Positions 27,725 through 36,867 of a stretch of DNA of 64,000 bases are shown one piece after another. Under the pieces are notes generated by a model. That model was not told the origin of the DNA. It made no database searches and saw nothing but the letters and a program-made list of their open reading frames with translations. Location of the stretch: assembly GCF_016097415.1 (NCBI RefSeq), contig NZ_JAEHGE010000001.1, forward strand, positions 2,963,157 to 3,027,156, read 5' to 3'. Positions within the stretch are counted from its first letter, which is position 1. Each line of letters begins with the position of its first letter. A program made the translations under genes and the position numbers. Source of the DNA: a sulfur-oxidizing endosymbiont of Gigantopelta aegis. Lineage in GTDB: Bacteria; Pseudomonadota; Gammaproteobacteria; GRL18.

Positions 27725-28180
27725 CTAATGTGAGGGTTTATTTTGTTTTACTTTAAGCGTAATTAAAATTTTAACTTTAGCAAAGCTATCTGAATCCAAT
27801 TCTGACAAATTGATGTCAATGCGTTCTTGGCTATTAAATTCATCAGTCACTAATAATTCAATTTTTTTATCAGCATGATAGCTGACTTGTTTTATTTCTG
27901 ACCACTTGATGGGATGATTAAACTGCTTAATATTAAAGAGGACTATACCCTCTTTATTCATCACTATTTTATAAACATAGAGGTTAATCCCTCCCACCAG
28001 AAAAATAAAACTGACCGTAAATAAAACCCCAGGCAAATAACTATGACCTTGTTGCTTTTTTAATCGATTTCGCCAACGTCGGCTGATAAAAAAACACAAC
28101 AGACCGGCGAGCAACAACAATGCCATCCATGCAGGCGTGTATTTAATAATAAATTGGTCGGGTAAAATCAATAATTCCAT
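27725..28180 (-). CDS. small membrane protein of unknown function
   Basis: A 151-aa protein with two hydrophobic segments (ALLLLAGLLCFFISRRW, about residues 19-35, and GVLFTVSFIFLVGGINLYVYKIVM, about 50-73) followed by a soluble PH-like beta-rich tail (ILFNIKQFNHPIKWSEIKQVSYHADKKIELLVTD). The arrangement, membrane hairpin followed by a WSEI-x-x-V strand pair, resembles YdbT/PH-domain membrane proteins, but I do not claim that family. It lies directly upstream of the amidohydrolase gene. Confidence 0.7.
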   Translation of the reverse strand: MELLILPDQFIIKYTPAWMALLLLAGLLCFFISRRWRNRLKKQQGHSYLPGVLFTVSFIFLVGGINLYVYKIVMNKEGIVLFNIKQFNHPIKWSEIKQVSYHADKKIELLVTDEFNSQERIDINLSELDSDSFAKVKILITLKVKQNKPSH

Positions 28181-28316
28181 AAATAAGTACAGTTTAGTAT
28201 TGTAAAATTAGCTATTCACTATCGGCCAAAGCAGTCACGAATGTCTAGCATACCCTGTATCTTATCGAATGTATAAGCTAGAATTTAGCTATTATTTATC
28301 CTTGAGACTTTCAGCC

Positions 28317-28736
28317 ATGCTTGATTATATTTTTTTCCACGAAACACCATTAAAGAAATTCCAAAAATACCTCGATAAGAAAGAAATCCCCTATAAAAAC
28401 GATACCGAGTTTCAGGCATCCGTTGAAGAAACAGGATTTACCATCAGCATTAGCGATGATTATGAGCGGGACATACTCAAACAGATAGAAGATTTTTATG
28501 ATGAGATGATGGAGTTAAATGCTGAATTGATTTCTGCTGATGAAGAAATAGAAGAAATAAGCAATGCAGGCATCAGTGTTCAATTAGCAGATGGCAGTAC
28601 TGTATTGGCTGACGTTGATGCGAATTTAATATATAAACTATCTGATGCACTGACACCCAAAGAAATTTTAGAACTCGTACATGCCATAGCCAGCGCTGTT
28701 GAAAATCCGGATAAAAGGCCTTTATGCAAACGCTAA
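28317..28736 (+). CDS. conserved hypothetical acidic protein
   Basis: About 139 aa from ATG at 28317 (MLDYIFFHETPLKKF); a longer frame from 28269 adds 16 residues that do not look conserved. It is strongly acidic with a helical centre (DFYDEMMELNAELISADEEIEEI), then GISVQLADGSTVLADVD and a firm C-terminal motif LVHAIASAVENPDKRPLCKR. To my knowledge proteins with this start and this end occur in several sulfur-oxidising gammaproteobacteria without assigned function. Confidence 0.7.
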   Translation: MLDYIFFHETPLKKFQKYLDKKEIPYKNDTEFQASVEETGFTISISDDYERDILKQIEDFYDEMMELNAELISADEEIEEISNAGISVQLADGSTVLADVDANLIYKLSDALTPKEILELVHAIASAVENPDKRPLCKR

Positions 28737-28822
28737 GCTAAAAGTGTAAATGCTAAAAAGAGTGCAAACGCTGGAACCGATCGATCTGCTTTGCACTTCA
28801 AATGTAGGATGTGGTGTAAAGG

Positions 28823-29422
28823 TTAAGCAGGTCTGATGGATTTGAACAGCTCTTTTTGCTTATCAATCAATATCTTTGATGACAAAGTAAAAGCAGTTTG
28901 TAAAACAAATAAATTCACCAGATCTTTATCATTGTCATTAAACACTCGAATCGTATCAAGATCATTTTTCGCATTGATTAGCTGAATCACACCAATGATT
29001 TTTTTCTCAAAATCAAAAATAGGCACGGTGAGAATTGAATGGGTTCGATAGCCCGTTTTCTCATCAAACGCTCGAGTGCCGGAAAAATTATAAGCATTTT
29101 CATCATAAATATCATCGATTAAAATACTCGTTTCTAACAACACACTATTAACGACCACCATTGATGCATTAGCAACACCATCTTCATGAATAGGGATATT
29201 AGGGAAATCAATGTTTGGCGCTTGTTTATTAATCTCTAATGAGCGGTTTAGCACCACCTCAAATTTGAGCGCTTCATTATCAACAATTGAATACAGCGTT
29301 CCGGCATCTGCATGAGTCAGATCCATCGCCCCTTCAACGACGATGGCTAATTGTGCCTGCAAGTCCGTTTCTCGAGAAAGTTTGCTTGAAATTTGATTAA
29401 AAATTGCTGTGCTATTAGCCAT
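28823..29422 (-). CDS. GAF domain protein
   Basis: A 199-aa protein that is almost entirely one GAF domain: LAIVVEGAMDLTHADAGTLYSI near the start, HSILTVPIFDFEKKIIGVIQLINA near residue 135 and DKDLVNLFVLQTAFTLS at the end. GAF modules bind small ligands (cyclic nucleotides, for instance). With no output domain attached, it must act through a partner or was split from a sensor. No signalling gene is adjacent. Confidence 0.85.
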   Translation of the reverse strand: MANSTAIFNQISSKLSRETDLQAQLAIVVEGAMDLTHADAGTLYSIVDNEALKFEVVLNRSLEINKQAPNIDFPNIPIHEDGVANASMVVVNSVLLETSILIDDIYDENAYNFSGTRAFDEKTGYRTHSILTVPIFDFEKKIIGVIQLINAKNDLDTIRVFNDNDKDLVNLFVLQTAFTLSSKILIDKQKELFKSIRPA

Positions 29423-29658
29423 TATTTTCTATCCATTTACTTGAAAATAAAATACCCATCCCCACCTTTTATAGTGTAGCAGATGCTCAATGAGGTTTGT
29501 TACTACAAAATGACTGGACTGTTAAGTCGGTCACTCAACTTATGTTTGTCTAACGCTTAATAGCTTTTGTTTAGCTCTAAAACTACTTAGCCCTAAACAT
29601 GACTAATAGTAAGTGTAGACCAGCTAAATAAATATTGCTTAAATGAAAGGATATTATT

Positions 29659-30138
29659 ATGAACACATTTGATTTTGCTCCCCTATTTCGTTCTGCTGTC
29701 GGTTTTGATCACCTCTATTCCAAGCTTGATCGTGCCACTCGTACTGCACAGAGCCAACCTAGCTATCCACCCTATAATATTGAGCTGATCGATGAAGACA
29801 GCTACCGTATTACAATGGCATTAGCGGGTTTCAATGAGTCTCAACTCAATATAAAAACAGAAAGTAATGTACTGACGATTACCGGTGATCAAGACGAACA
29901 AAAAGATGCTGAATCTCGCCAATATCTGCATCGTGGTATTGCCGCACGCAACTTTGAACATCGCTTCCAATTAGCTGAGCATGTCAAAGTGACCTCTGCC
30001 AGCTTAGTCAATGGCTTATTAAATATTGAATTGGTAAGAGAAATCCCCGAAGCAATGAAGCCACATACGATTTCTATCAATACCTCAGCCGATAGCAATC
30101 CTCAGAAACTAAAGAGTGCTTCAATCAAAGCTGCGTAA
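29659..30138 (+). CDS. small heat shock protein, Hsp20/alpha-crystallin family
   Basis: A 159-aa IbpA-type chaperone: N-terminal FDFAPLFRSAVGFDHL, alpha-crystallin domain (PPYNIELIDEDSYRITMALAGF ... LTITGDQDE ... YLHRGIAARNFEHRFQLAEHVKV ... LLNIELVREIPEA). The usual C-terminal IxI contact is present as TISI. It holds unfolding proteins for refolding. The RBS AAAGGA lies 9 bp before the ATG. The 236-bp leader region shows no clear sigma-32 site to my reading. Confidence 0.93.
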   Translation: MNTFDFAPLFRSAVGFDHLYSKLDRATRTAQSQPSYPPYNIELIDEDSYRITMALAGFNESQLNIKTESNVLTITGDQDEQKDAESRQYLHRGIAARNFEHRFQLAEHVKVTSASLVNGLLNIELVREIPEAMKPHTISINTSADSNPQKLKSASIKAA

Positions 30139-30160
30139 ATCATTATTTAGTAGCATAAAG

Positions 30161-30195
30161 GGAGCTTGAGTGTAACAACTTAAGCTCCTTTTTTT
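30161..30195 (+). terminator. intrinsic terminator of the hsp20 gene
   Basis: GGAGCTTGAGT / ACTTAAGCTCC stem (30161-30188, one mismatch) followed by T7 (30189-30195). It begins 22 bp after the hsp20 stop. It also faces the convergent lipoprotein gene. Confidence 0.85.
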
Positions 30196-30204
30196 ATTCT
30201 TGTT

Positions 30205-30429
30205 CTACTGAGATGCCTGATCAATTTCTTGCCGTTGTTCCTCAGCGTGATCATTTACCAACTGTTCTACGCCTTTGGCTTTTTCAAGTGCCTGCATTTG
30301 ACTATTTAAAATTGAACTATTTTGCTTCATGTGCTCATTGTTTGCCTGATGTTCATCAGAGCAAGCAACCAATAGGTATGCGGCGAAGATAATCGGCACA
30401 ATATAAAGCACTTCCCTCAGTTTTTTCAT
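30205..30429 (-). CDS. small lipoprotein of unknown function
   Basis: A 74-aa protein from ATG at 30429, chosen because GGAGAATT precedes it at the right distance. An upstream ATG at 30474 would add a non-signal-like segment. The signal peptide REVLYIVPIIFAAYLLVAC ends in a lipobox (LVAC); the mature part is a hydrophilic, Gln/Glu-rich helix (EHQANNEHMKQNSS ... AEEQRQEIDQASQ). It is convergent with hsp20. Confidence 0.7.
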   Translation of the reverse strand: MKKLREVLYIVPIIFAAYLLVACSDEHQANNEHMKQNSSILNSQMQALEKAKGVEQLVNDHAEEQRQEIDQASQ

Positions 30430-30571
30430 AGTAATTCTCCAGTTAAAAATAATATCATAAATGAATCCCAGCAAAAATAACGAGAATTGCTCATATTTTT
30501 GACAAAAAAAGTAAATCTATCTAAAATACCTTACATTATTACTTGGTTATTAATTTTTTAGGAGTTTTTTA

Positions 30572-30736
30572 ATGAAAACATGGCGTTGCAAGGTTTGCAA
30601 TTTTGTATATGATGAAGAAGAAGGTTTTCCAGAAGAAAACATAGCACCTGGCACACGTTGGGAAGATGTACCCGAAGACTGGGTCTGTCCTGATTGCTCA
30701 AAAGGTAAAAATGAATTTGAAATGGAAGAAATTTAA
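30572..30736 (+). CDS. rubredoxin
   Basis: A 54-aa protein beginning MKTWRCKVCNFVYDEEEGFP with the two iron-binding pairs C-x2-C (RCKVC) and C-P-x-C (WVCPDC). It carries one electron on an Fe(SCys)4 centre. The RBS AGGAG lies at 30560-30564. It stands alone, without an oxidase, alkane hydroxylase or reductase next to it, so its partner is unknown. Repeat R3 begins 11 bp after its stop. Confidence 0.95.
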   Translation: MKTWRCKVCNFVYDEEEGFPEENIAPGTRWEDVPEDWVCPDCSKGKNEFEMEEI

Positions 30737-30747
30737 ACTTGTTTCAA

Positions 30748-30923
30748 CCTAAAATAATCAGTTGAATCGTAGCGAGAGCGACTTAGGTGCTGAAGATTAA
30801 GGGTTTTACAGGTTATTTTGGCTTTATTCGTAGTCACCCTAAGGGTGAAGTCAAAATGTTCTGGAAAATTCTTAAGATTCAGTGCATAAGGCGGTCGCAG
30901 TAGGTTCAACTGATTTTTTTAGG
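30748..30923. repeat. dispersed palindromic repeat family R3, copy 2
   Basis: 176 bp bounded by CCTAAAATAATCAGTTGAA and TTCAACTGATTTTTTTAGG, orientation opposite to copy 1. It starts 11 bp after the rubredoxin stop. The inner arms carry TCACCCT/AGGGTGA at the centre. Confidence 0.92.
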
Positions 30924-30971
30924 TTCAACTTCGGGGCTAATTCTATGACCCCACTCATTATCTTTGAAACA

Positions 30972-31217
30972 TCAGTCGAACCACTCTACCAAATAAAAAA
31001 TCATAAAGCCCTCCGATGACTTGGCCGGACCTATCACCTCTGCTGCATACATTTTACTATCATGATCTTGTTCTGCTATTGCTTCCTCTTTTGACTCATA
31101 AACAGTCACCGTGGTTGAGGGAAAACGATCGCGTTTTTTTCTTGGCGAGTAAACTACCGCAAAATGCCGTCCAGCGACATTGGCTCCGGGATGTGGATCG
31201 AGACTATAACCTTGCAT
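30972..31217 (-). CDS. conserved hypothetical protein
   Basis: An 81-aa protein from ATG at 31217 (MQGYSLDPHPGANVAGRHFA); AAAGG lies just upstream as RBS. A start at 31238 adds seven residues. It has the sequence FAVVYSPRKKRDRFPSTTVTVYESKEEAIAEQ and ends FMIFYLVEWFD, giving an alpha/beta profile without known motifs. I do not recognise the family. Confidence 0.6.
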   Translation of the reverse strand: MQGYSLDPHPGANVAGRHFAVVYSPRKKRDRFPSTTVTVYESKEEAIAEQDHDSKMYAAEVIGPAKSSEGFMIFYLVEWFD

Positions 31218-31301
31218 AACAACCTTTTTAAAAATCAAATATTGTTAACATTATACCGTGTTTACAGATTTCATCGTTAATTTTATCGCTAATTTCATAG
31301 G

Positions 31302-31337
31302 CCGTAGGGTGGGCACGCTTTTGTGCCCACCCTACGG
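31302..31337. repeat. perfect hairpin of repeat family R5, copy 1
   Basis: A perfect 15-bp stem, CCGTAGGGTGGGCAC and its complement, with a 6-base loop. The stem sequence matches the ends of the longer R5 repeats at 57018 and 60480. It lies in the divergent gap upstream of the YebG-like gene. Confidence 0.85.
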
Positions 31338-31483
31338 ATAAGACTAATTCGCTAACAAAAACTCTATCTGCTACTGCGATAGCGCTGGTGAAAGACAAAA
31401 TTATATTGTACAATTATCAAAATTAATAATCGAACCCCAAACATGCCATTTAATTTACAAAATATTTCTCAGGAGCAAAATAA

Positions 31484-31837
31484 ATGTCAATTAGACTTGA
31501 ATACATCGTGTGCAATAAAAAAGGTGATGAATTGAATCGTTTCGACATAAAATCAGAAGCCGAAGCTTATGATTCTGTCATTTGTGCTGCAGAAGACATT
31601 AGCATGTTATTAGAACCACTGAAAAAAAAGCTGGCTCTTAACGAAGATCAAATTTATGCCATTTCTGAACACCTAGCCTTTCAGTCTGATGAAGTAAAAT
31701 TAGCTTTGAAACAAATCAAAAAAGTTAAAGTCGCATCCCCCATTGAAGAAAAAATAGAAGAAAAAGCCGAGGAAGAAACTGAGACAAAAGACTCAGATAA
31801 TAAGACCGCAAGCAAAAAAGCCCCACGGAAAAAATAG
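31484..31837 (+). CDS. YebG family protein
   Basis: A 117-aa protein whose first 85 residues follow E. coli YebG, a LexA-regulated protein of unknown mechanism: IRLEYIVCNKKGDELNRF, then KSEAEAYDSVICAAEDISMLLE, then the DEVKLALKQIKK region. The tail (from about 86) is a Glu/Lys-rich low-complexity run ending KKAPRKK, reminiscent of nucleic-acid-binding tails. RBS CAGGAG precedes the ATG. I see no clear LexA box (CTG-N10-CAG) in the 70 bp upstream. Confidence 0.72.
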   Translation: MSIRLEYIVCNKKGDELNRFDIKSEAEAYDSVICAAEDISMLLEPLKKKLALNEDQIYAISEHLAFQSDEVKLALKQIKKVKVASPIEEKIEEKAEEETETKDSDNKTASKKAPRKK

Positions 31838-31860
31838 ATAAAATAGGCCAATTTATATTC

Positions 31861-31973
31861 GTAGGATGCGGTGAGGCACGAACCGCATCAAAAACGTCGG
31901 TTTAAAACCATTGATACTTAAAACCATAGATGCTTAAAAACATTGATGCGGTTCGTGCCTCACCACATCCTAC
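31861..31973. repeat. dispersed hairpin repeat family R4, copy 2
   Basis: Arms GTAGGATGCGGTGAGGCACG (31861 on) and CGTGCCTCACCACATCCTAC-type (ending 31973), with GCATCAA/TTGATGCG inner arms and internal near-repeats of TTAAAACCATTGATACT. It lies between the convergent YebG-like gene and the next minus-strand gene. A half copy, GTAGGATGTGGTG, is at 28804. Confidence 0.85.
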
Positions 31974-32015
31974 ATCTGAAGTAGGTTGATCTGCTCCCAC
32001 ATAAATTGGGATTGG

Positions 32016-32354
32016 TTAATGCCCTAAATATCGGTCAATACAAAGTGTCAGGCTTTTGTGAAGTTCATGTTCAAAATCTGGCAACTTGACATCAAACAAA
32101 GCCAAAAACTTTGCCGCTTGAGCTTGATTAAGCTTTTTATTATTAATCAGGTATTGCATCTCAGGCAAGGATTTATCCCTTCTGGGGATAATATCCCAAT
32201 AGACGAAATCTGAAAACAAGGTGGCAAATTCACTCTTTGCCACTTGGCAAAATTTTTCAATATGGGATTCGCCTTCCGGCCCCAAACAACCGGACTCAAG
32301 TCTAAATAGCACTGTTAATTTTTTGTCTTGTGCTAATGGTAAATTATTCTTCAT
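32016..32354 (-). CDS. conserved hypothetical protein
   Basis: A 112-aa protein with well-conserved-looking blocks: LTVLFRLESGCLGPEGESHI, FVYWDIIPRRDKSLPEMQYLIN and a LNQAQAAKFLALFD helix, ending DRYLGH. I recall similar unnamed proteins in gammaproteobacteria, but no function. The invariant-looking RxDKSLPE loop could be a binding site. The gene stands alone. Confidence 0.68.
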   Translation of the reverse strand: MKNNLPLAQDKKLTVLFRLESGCLGPEGESHIEKFCQVAKSEFATLFSDFVYWDIIPRRDKSLPEMQYLINNKKLNQAQAAKFLALFDVKLPDFEHELHKSLTLCIDRYLGH

Positions 32355-32450
32355 ACACTCGCTTCTTTCAAACTATACCCGTAACATTTGGGAATATACT
32401 GTATTTTAATGACAACGCATTGAAAAAATAAAAAGATTAATGTTACTCTA

Positions 32451-32511
32451 AGTGTCATAAAAGATTGCTACAATTAAATAAGTGACAATCAGATTAAACT
32501 TTCATGACACT
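32451..32511. promoter_or_regulatory. spaced inverted repeat in the leader region of the RluA-type gene
   Basis: AGTGTCATAAAAG (32451-32463) and CTTTCATGACACT (32499-32511) are complementary over 12 of 13 positions, with a 35-bp AT-rich spacer. They lie about 110 bp before the start of the RluA-type gene. They could be two operator half-sites or a hairpin. No match to a known regulator is claimed. The rest of the 261-bp gap shows nothing else recognisable. Confidence 0.4.
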
Positions 32512-32615
32512 CTTTTAATCTGCATACTATTACTATAGCAATAGAAATAGAAGATATAAATAGTAAATAGACATTACAAATAAATATAAGCCATAAAACT
32601 AACCAGTCGAGATAA

Positions 32616-33060
32616 ATGACAAGCAATACGTCAACCAATACTTCAGAGCGATTTGAAAAACATTTGCAGATTGCTCATGACAATGTCACAGCAATTGATA
32701 TTTTAGCCGAACATACCGGCTTTTCTCGGCAGAAAGTCAAACAAATCATGCAAAAAGGAGCTGTTTGGCTCACACAGGGCAAGTCAACGCGCCGCATCCG
32801 ACGTGCCAGCAAAAAGCTGCAAAAAGACCATACCCTGCACTTATATTACGATGCAAAAATTCTAGCTCAAACAGAATTTAACGCCCACCTTATTGCCGAT
32901 GAAGGCGATTATAGCGTCTGGTATAAGCCTTCCGGTATGCTTTCACAGGGTAGCAAATACGGTGATCACGGTGCTATCTATCGCTGGGCTGAAACACATA
33001 TAAGCCCACAACGTAATGCCTTTTTAGTCCACCGCCTTGATCGCGCCACCAGCGGATTAA
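32616..33060 (+). pseudogene. RluA-family pseudouridine synthase, 5' part (split by IS copy B)
   Basis: The first about 148 codons: an S4-like N-terminal region (VTAIDILAEHTGFSRQKVKQIMQKGAV) and the start of the catalytic domain, with the active-site motif HRLDRATSGL containing the catalytic Asp. The frame is broken right after this motif by IS copy B, which adds about 20 foreign residues to a stop at 33119. The 3' part resumes at 34861. The enzyme would isomerise uridines in rRNA or tRNA; the exact target is not readable. Confidence 0.88.
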
Positions 33061-33351
33061 TGATGTGTCAACACTTTTCCGGACAGTTTTCTAAATATTT
33101 TTTTGGCTGTTTCAAGTGATTTTTGTCATTTTGTATTTCCTATCATTTTAGTTTCTCATGTTAACTTTAAACAGATGAAGAGAAAGGGCTTTGCCCTCTG
33201 GAACGATAGAGCCGTTCCATTCACCCAAGGTATTTTCACAACGGTAATGATCCTGTTACAATATCTTCACGGCACAGGCTGAGGAGCCGATGGCCGTCAA
33301 CGGTAATGGGCGGCATTTATGTCGCCTTTTACCCCTCTTCAATCAATCGAT

Positions 33352-33930
<579 letters not shown>

Positions 33931-34212
33931 TTAAAACAAACCGGCTTTTTTCATTAATCGACCAATTCTCCGGCGGCTTATATGAACGCCTTTTTCAGCC
34001 AGTTTTCTTTTTAAGACGACGGGTTCCATAAGTCTTGCGACTGTCTTCAAACAGTTTTTTAGCTGCTCAGTAAGCGCTTCATTTTCTTTCTCTCTATCCG
34101 TTTTAGGAGAGCTAACCCAATCATAATAGCAACTACGGGAAACATCCATAAAACGGCACAGAATCGTTACCGGGTAATCTTTAGCCTGATCAGTTATCCA
34201 TGCGTACTTCAC
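33931..34212 (-). pseudogene. IS3 transposase orfB N-terminal part (copy B)
   Basis: Starts KYAWITDQAKDYPVTILCRF with a GTG or in-frame start, and contains the HTH_21-like region, but after EQLKN it reads in the wrong frame across the A6C site and returns only through a further lesion. It ends at a TAA created by a 3-base deletion relative to copies C-E. Confidence 0.7.
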
Positions 34213-34291
34213 AAAGTTTCCCTTGCAAAGTACGCTGTGGCCTTTTTAATAAATCACGCTCCTGAATCACTTTTGCCAATTCTTTTTTCAG

Positions 34292-34860
34292 ACGTTTTAC
34301 TTCATCATAAATGTGTTCATCACTTCTATTGGCTACCGTCTTCACCGGTTTGGAATATTTACTGATCCAGGTATGTAGAGTATTTACATTAACACCTAGC
34401 TCCCTGGCAGTCTGAGAAACGGATTGATCCGTCTCATTAGCTAATTTGACAGCTGATTCTTTAAATTCTGATGTATAGCTTTTATTCGGTTTTTTGTTTG
34501 ATCATTCATTTTAGGTCACACTTTTTATCTTTTAGTTATTTTAAGTTGTGTGTCCGGTTAAGTATAGCCACATTAACGTTTTACTTCATCATAAATGTGT
34601 TCATCACTTCTATTGGCTACCGTCTTCACCGGTTTGGAATATTTACTGATCCAGGTATGTAGAGTATTTACATTAACACCTAGCTCCCTGGCAGTCTGAG
34701 AAACGGGTTGATCCGTCTCATTAGCTAATTTGACAGCTGATTCTTTAAATTCTGATGTATAGCTTTTATTCGGTTTTTTTGTTTGATCATTCATTTTAGG
34801 TCACACTTTTTATCTTTTAGTTATTTTAAGTTGTGTGTCCGGTTAAGTATAGCCACATTA
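34292..34860 (-). repeat. tandem duplication of the IS left end within copy B
   Basis: Segments 34292-34575 (284 bp) and 34576-34860 (285 bp) are nearly identical. They differ by one T in a poly-T run and one A/G change (GGATTGATCC against GGGTTGATCC). Each carries the orfA start and the left inverted repeat, so two left ends lie in a row. The distal orfA (34573-34794) has the intact poly-A run; the proximal one is frameshifted. Confidence 0.9.
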
Positions 34861-35318
34861 TAATCCTTATTGCTCATAGTAAAACGGCAGCCAGAATATT
34901 ATCAGAAATGTTTAAAACACGTACTATCAACAAATACTACAAGGCATTGGTACAGGGCCATCCCGATGCCCCCCAAACACTGGATACACCACTAGAAGAT
35001 AAAAAGGCCATAACAAAAATACTCAGTACAAACGAACAGACAGATAATGCCTATAGCCTGCTTGATATTCAAATTTTAACCGGTAGAAAACACCAAATTC
35101 GTCAACACCTTGCTGATATTGGCTTCCCAATCATTGGTGATCGTCTCTATGGTTCCAAACCAAAGGGACAAACGAGCAATGATGCAGTCAATTTATGCTT
35201 AACAGCCTATAAAATGAGTTTTGAATCACCTTTTAATAGCCCCTCTCAGGCAAAGCATTATGAACTGGGAAGCGAATTTTACCCTCACTATTCTCACAAA
35301 GACACAAGCAATCAATAA
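34861..35318 (+). pseudogene. RluA-family pseudouridine synthase, 3' part
   Basis: Removing IS copy B and one TAA joins the two parts in frame as HRLDRATSGL-ILIAHSKTAA, exactly the family pattern. The segment continues KTRTINKYYKALVQGH, LLDIQILTGRKHQIRQHLADIGFPIIGD (the second RluA signature) and ends SHKDTSNQ. Its TAA stop overlaps the ATG of ppnN by one base, so the two genes were translationally coupled before the insertion. Confidence 0.9.
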
Positions 35319-36709
35319 TGGATAAAGCAATGCAGAAAGTAAATGAACGTCTTACCCCCGAAGGCAAAATGGATGTACTATCAAAGTGGGAAGTCCACAC
35401 CCTGCTCACTGCCAGCAAGGAAAGATTTTCCTATGAATTCCGTGCCTGCTCACTTGCAGTATTAAATACCGGCAGCACCGAAGACAATGCCAAAGCAGTA
35501 CTGGAACAATATCCTGATTTTAAAATTGAAGTCATCCAACAGGAACGGGGAATTAAATTACAGGTATCCAATGCACCGGCACAAGCCTTTGTCGATGGTG
35601 AAATGATCACCGGTATCAAGGAGCACCTTTTTTCGGTATTACGTGACATTGTATTTGTCGGCAATGAAATTGAAACCAATCCACGTTTTGACTTAGAAAA
35701 AACCGAAGACATTACCAATGCGATTTTTCATATTTTACGTAATGCCAAGGCTTTGCAGACCGAAGTATTACCCAATATCGCCGTCTGTTGGGGCGGTCAT
35801 TCAATTAATCGCATAGAATATGAATATACCAAAGAAGTGGGCTATCAACTCGGTCTACGCTATCTGAATGTCTGTACCGGTTGTGGCCCTGGAGCAATGA
35901 AAGGCCCAATGAAAGGAGCTAATATCGCCCATGCCAAACAACGCATCACCGATGGACGCTATATCGGCATTACTGAACCGGGCATTATTGCGGCTGAATC
36001 ACCCAATCCCATCGTAAATGAACTCATCATCCTACCGGATATTGAAAAACGTCTGGAAGCTTTTGTGCGCATGGGACATGGCGTGATTGTATTTCCTGGT
36101 GGGCCAGGAACAGCCGAAGAAATTCTTTATTTATTAGGTATCTTATTACACCCAAAAAACAAAGAAGTGCCCTTTCCAATGATCCTAACTGGGCCTAAAA
36201 GCAGTGAAGATTATTTCAAACAGATTCACCATTTTATTGAAAGCACTCTGGGCTTTGAAGCACAGCAAAAATATAAAATTATTATCGATGATCCGGCATT
36301 AGTTGCCCGGGAAATGCGCTCCATGATAGAAGACGTATCCGATTATAGGCGCAGTACCAGCGATGCTTATTATTACAATTGGATATTACACATTGATAAA
36401 GAATTTCAATTACCATTTATACCAAGCCATGAAAATATGAGTCAATTAGAACTGCATAAGGATCAGGAAACACATTTATTGGCCGCTAACCTGCGCAGGG
36501 CATTTTCCGGTATTGTCGCTGGTAATGTCAAAGAAGAAGGTATTCTTTCCATTGAAGAAAATGGGAAGTTTCAAATCAGCGGTGATGAAGAAATAATGAC
36601 ACCCTTAGATAAATTACTCAGTGCCTTTGTCGAACAAAAGCGCATGAAATTACCCGGTAGCGAATATATTCCCTGCTATGAAATCGTTAAACCTAGAAAC
36701 CTCAGTTGA
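35318..36709 (+). CDS. ppnN: nucleotide 5'-monophosphate nucleosidase PpnN (YgdH/LOG family)
   Basis: A 463-aa YgdH-type enzyme that cleaves nucleoside monophosphates to base and ribose-5-phosphate and is regulated by (p)ppGpp in E. coli. It has the N-terminal DUF4478-like region, the LOG motif GHGVIVFPGGPGTAEEILYLLG (PGGxGTxxE), TGCGPGAMKGPMKGA and the C-terminal DUF3412-like part. It begins inside the overlap with the RluA-type gene; insertion of IS copy B upstream probably cuts it from its native promoter. Its last six codons and stop lie inside repeat R3-3. Confidence 0.93.
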   Translation: MDKAMQKVNERLTPEGKMDVLSKWEVHTLLTASKERFSYEFRACSLAVLNTGSTEDNAKAVLEQYPDFKIEVIQQERGIKLQVSNAPAQAFVDGEMITGIKEHLFSVLRDIVFVGNEIETNPRFDLEKTEDITNAIFHILRNAKALQTEVLPNIAVCWGGHSINRIEYEYTKEVGYQLGLRYLNVCTGCGPGAMKGPMKGANIAHAKQRITDGRYIGITEPGIIAAESPNPIVNELIILPDIEKRLEAFVRMGHGVIVFPGGPGTAEEILYLLGILLHPKNKEVPFPMILTGPKSSEDYFKQIHHFIESTLGFEAQQKYKIIIDDPALVAREMRSMIEDVSDYRRSTSDAYYYNWILHIDKEFQLPFIPSHENMSQLELHKDQETHLLAANLRRAFSGIVAGNVKEEGILSIEENGKFQISGDEEIMTPLDKLLSAFVEQKRMKLPGSEYIPCYEIVKPRNLS

Positions 36710-36867
36710 ATCGTAGCGAGAGCGTTCAAGGTGCTGTAGATTCAAGGCTTTACAAGTTATTTTAGCTTTATTCGTAGTCACCCTACGGGTGAAGTTAAAA
36801 TATTTTGGGAAGTCTTGTAGATTCAGTGCATTGGACGTTCGCAGTAGGTTCAACTGAGGTTTCTAGG
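36692..36867. repeat. dispersed palindromic repeat family R3, copy 3
   Basis: 176 bp bounded by CCTAGAAACCTCAGTTGAA and TTCAACTGAGGTTTCTAGG. The outer arms have diverged from copies 1 and 2 (TAATCA to ACCTCA) but by paired changes that keep the stem. It supplies the ppnN stop and abuts the stop of the minus-strand gene at 36868. Confidence 0.92.

Noticed and set aside
31228-31413. Minus-strand 61-aa open frame
   Set aside because: It runs through the perfect R5 hairpin and the yebG leader region, has no family-like motif and no ribosome-binding site; a chance frame over a repeat.
31413-31484. LexA box before the YebG-like gene
   Set aside because: YebG is LexA-regulated in E. coli, so I looked for CTG-N10-CAG in the gap, but no acceptable match was found.
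36650-36853. Minus-strand 67-aa frame over repeat R3-3
   Set aside because: It is a product of the palindromic repeat and has no known domain.
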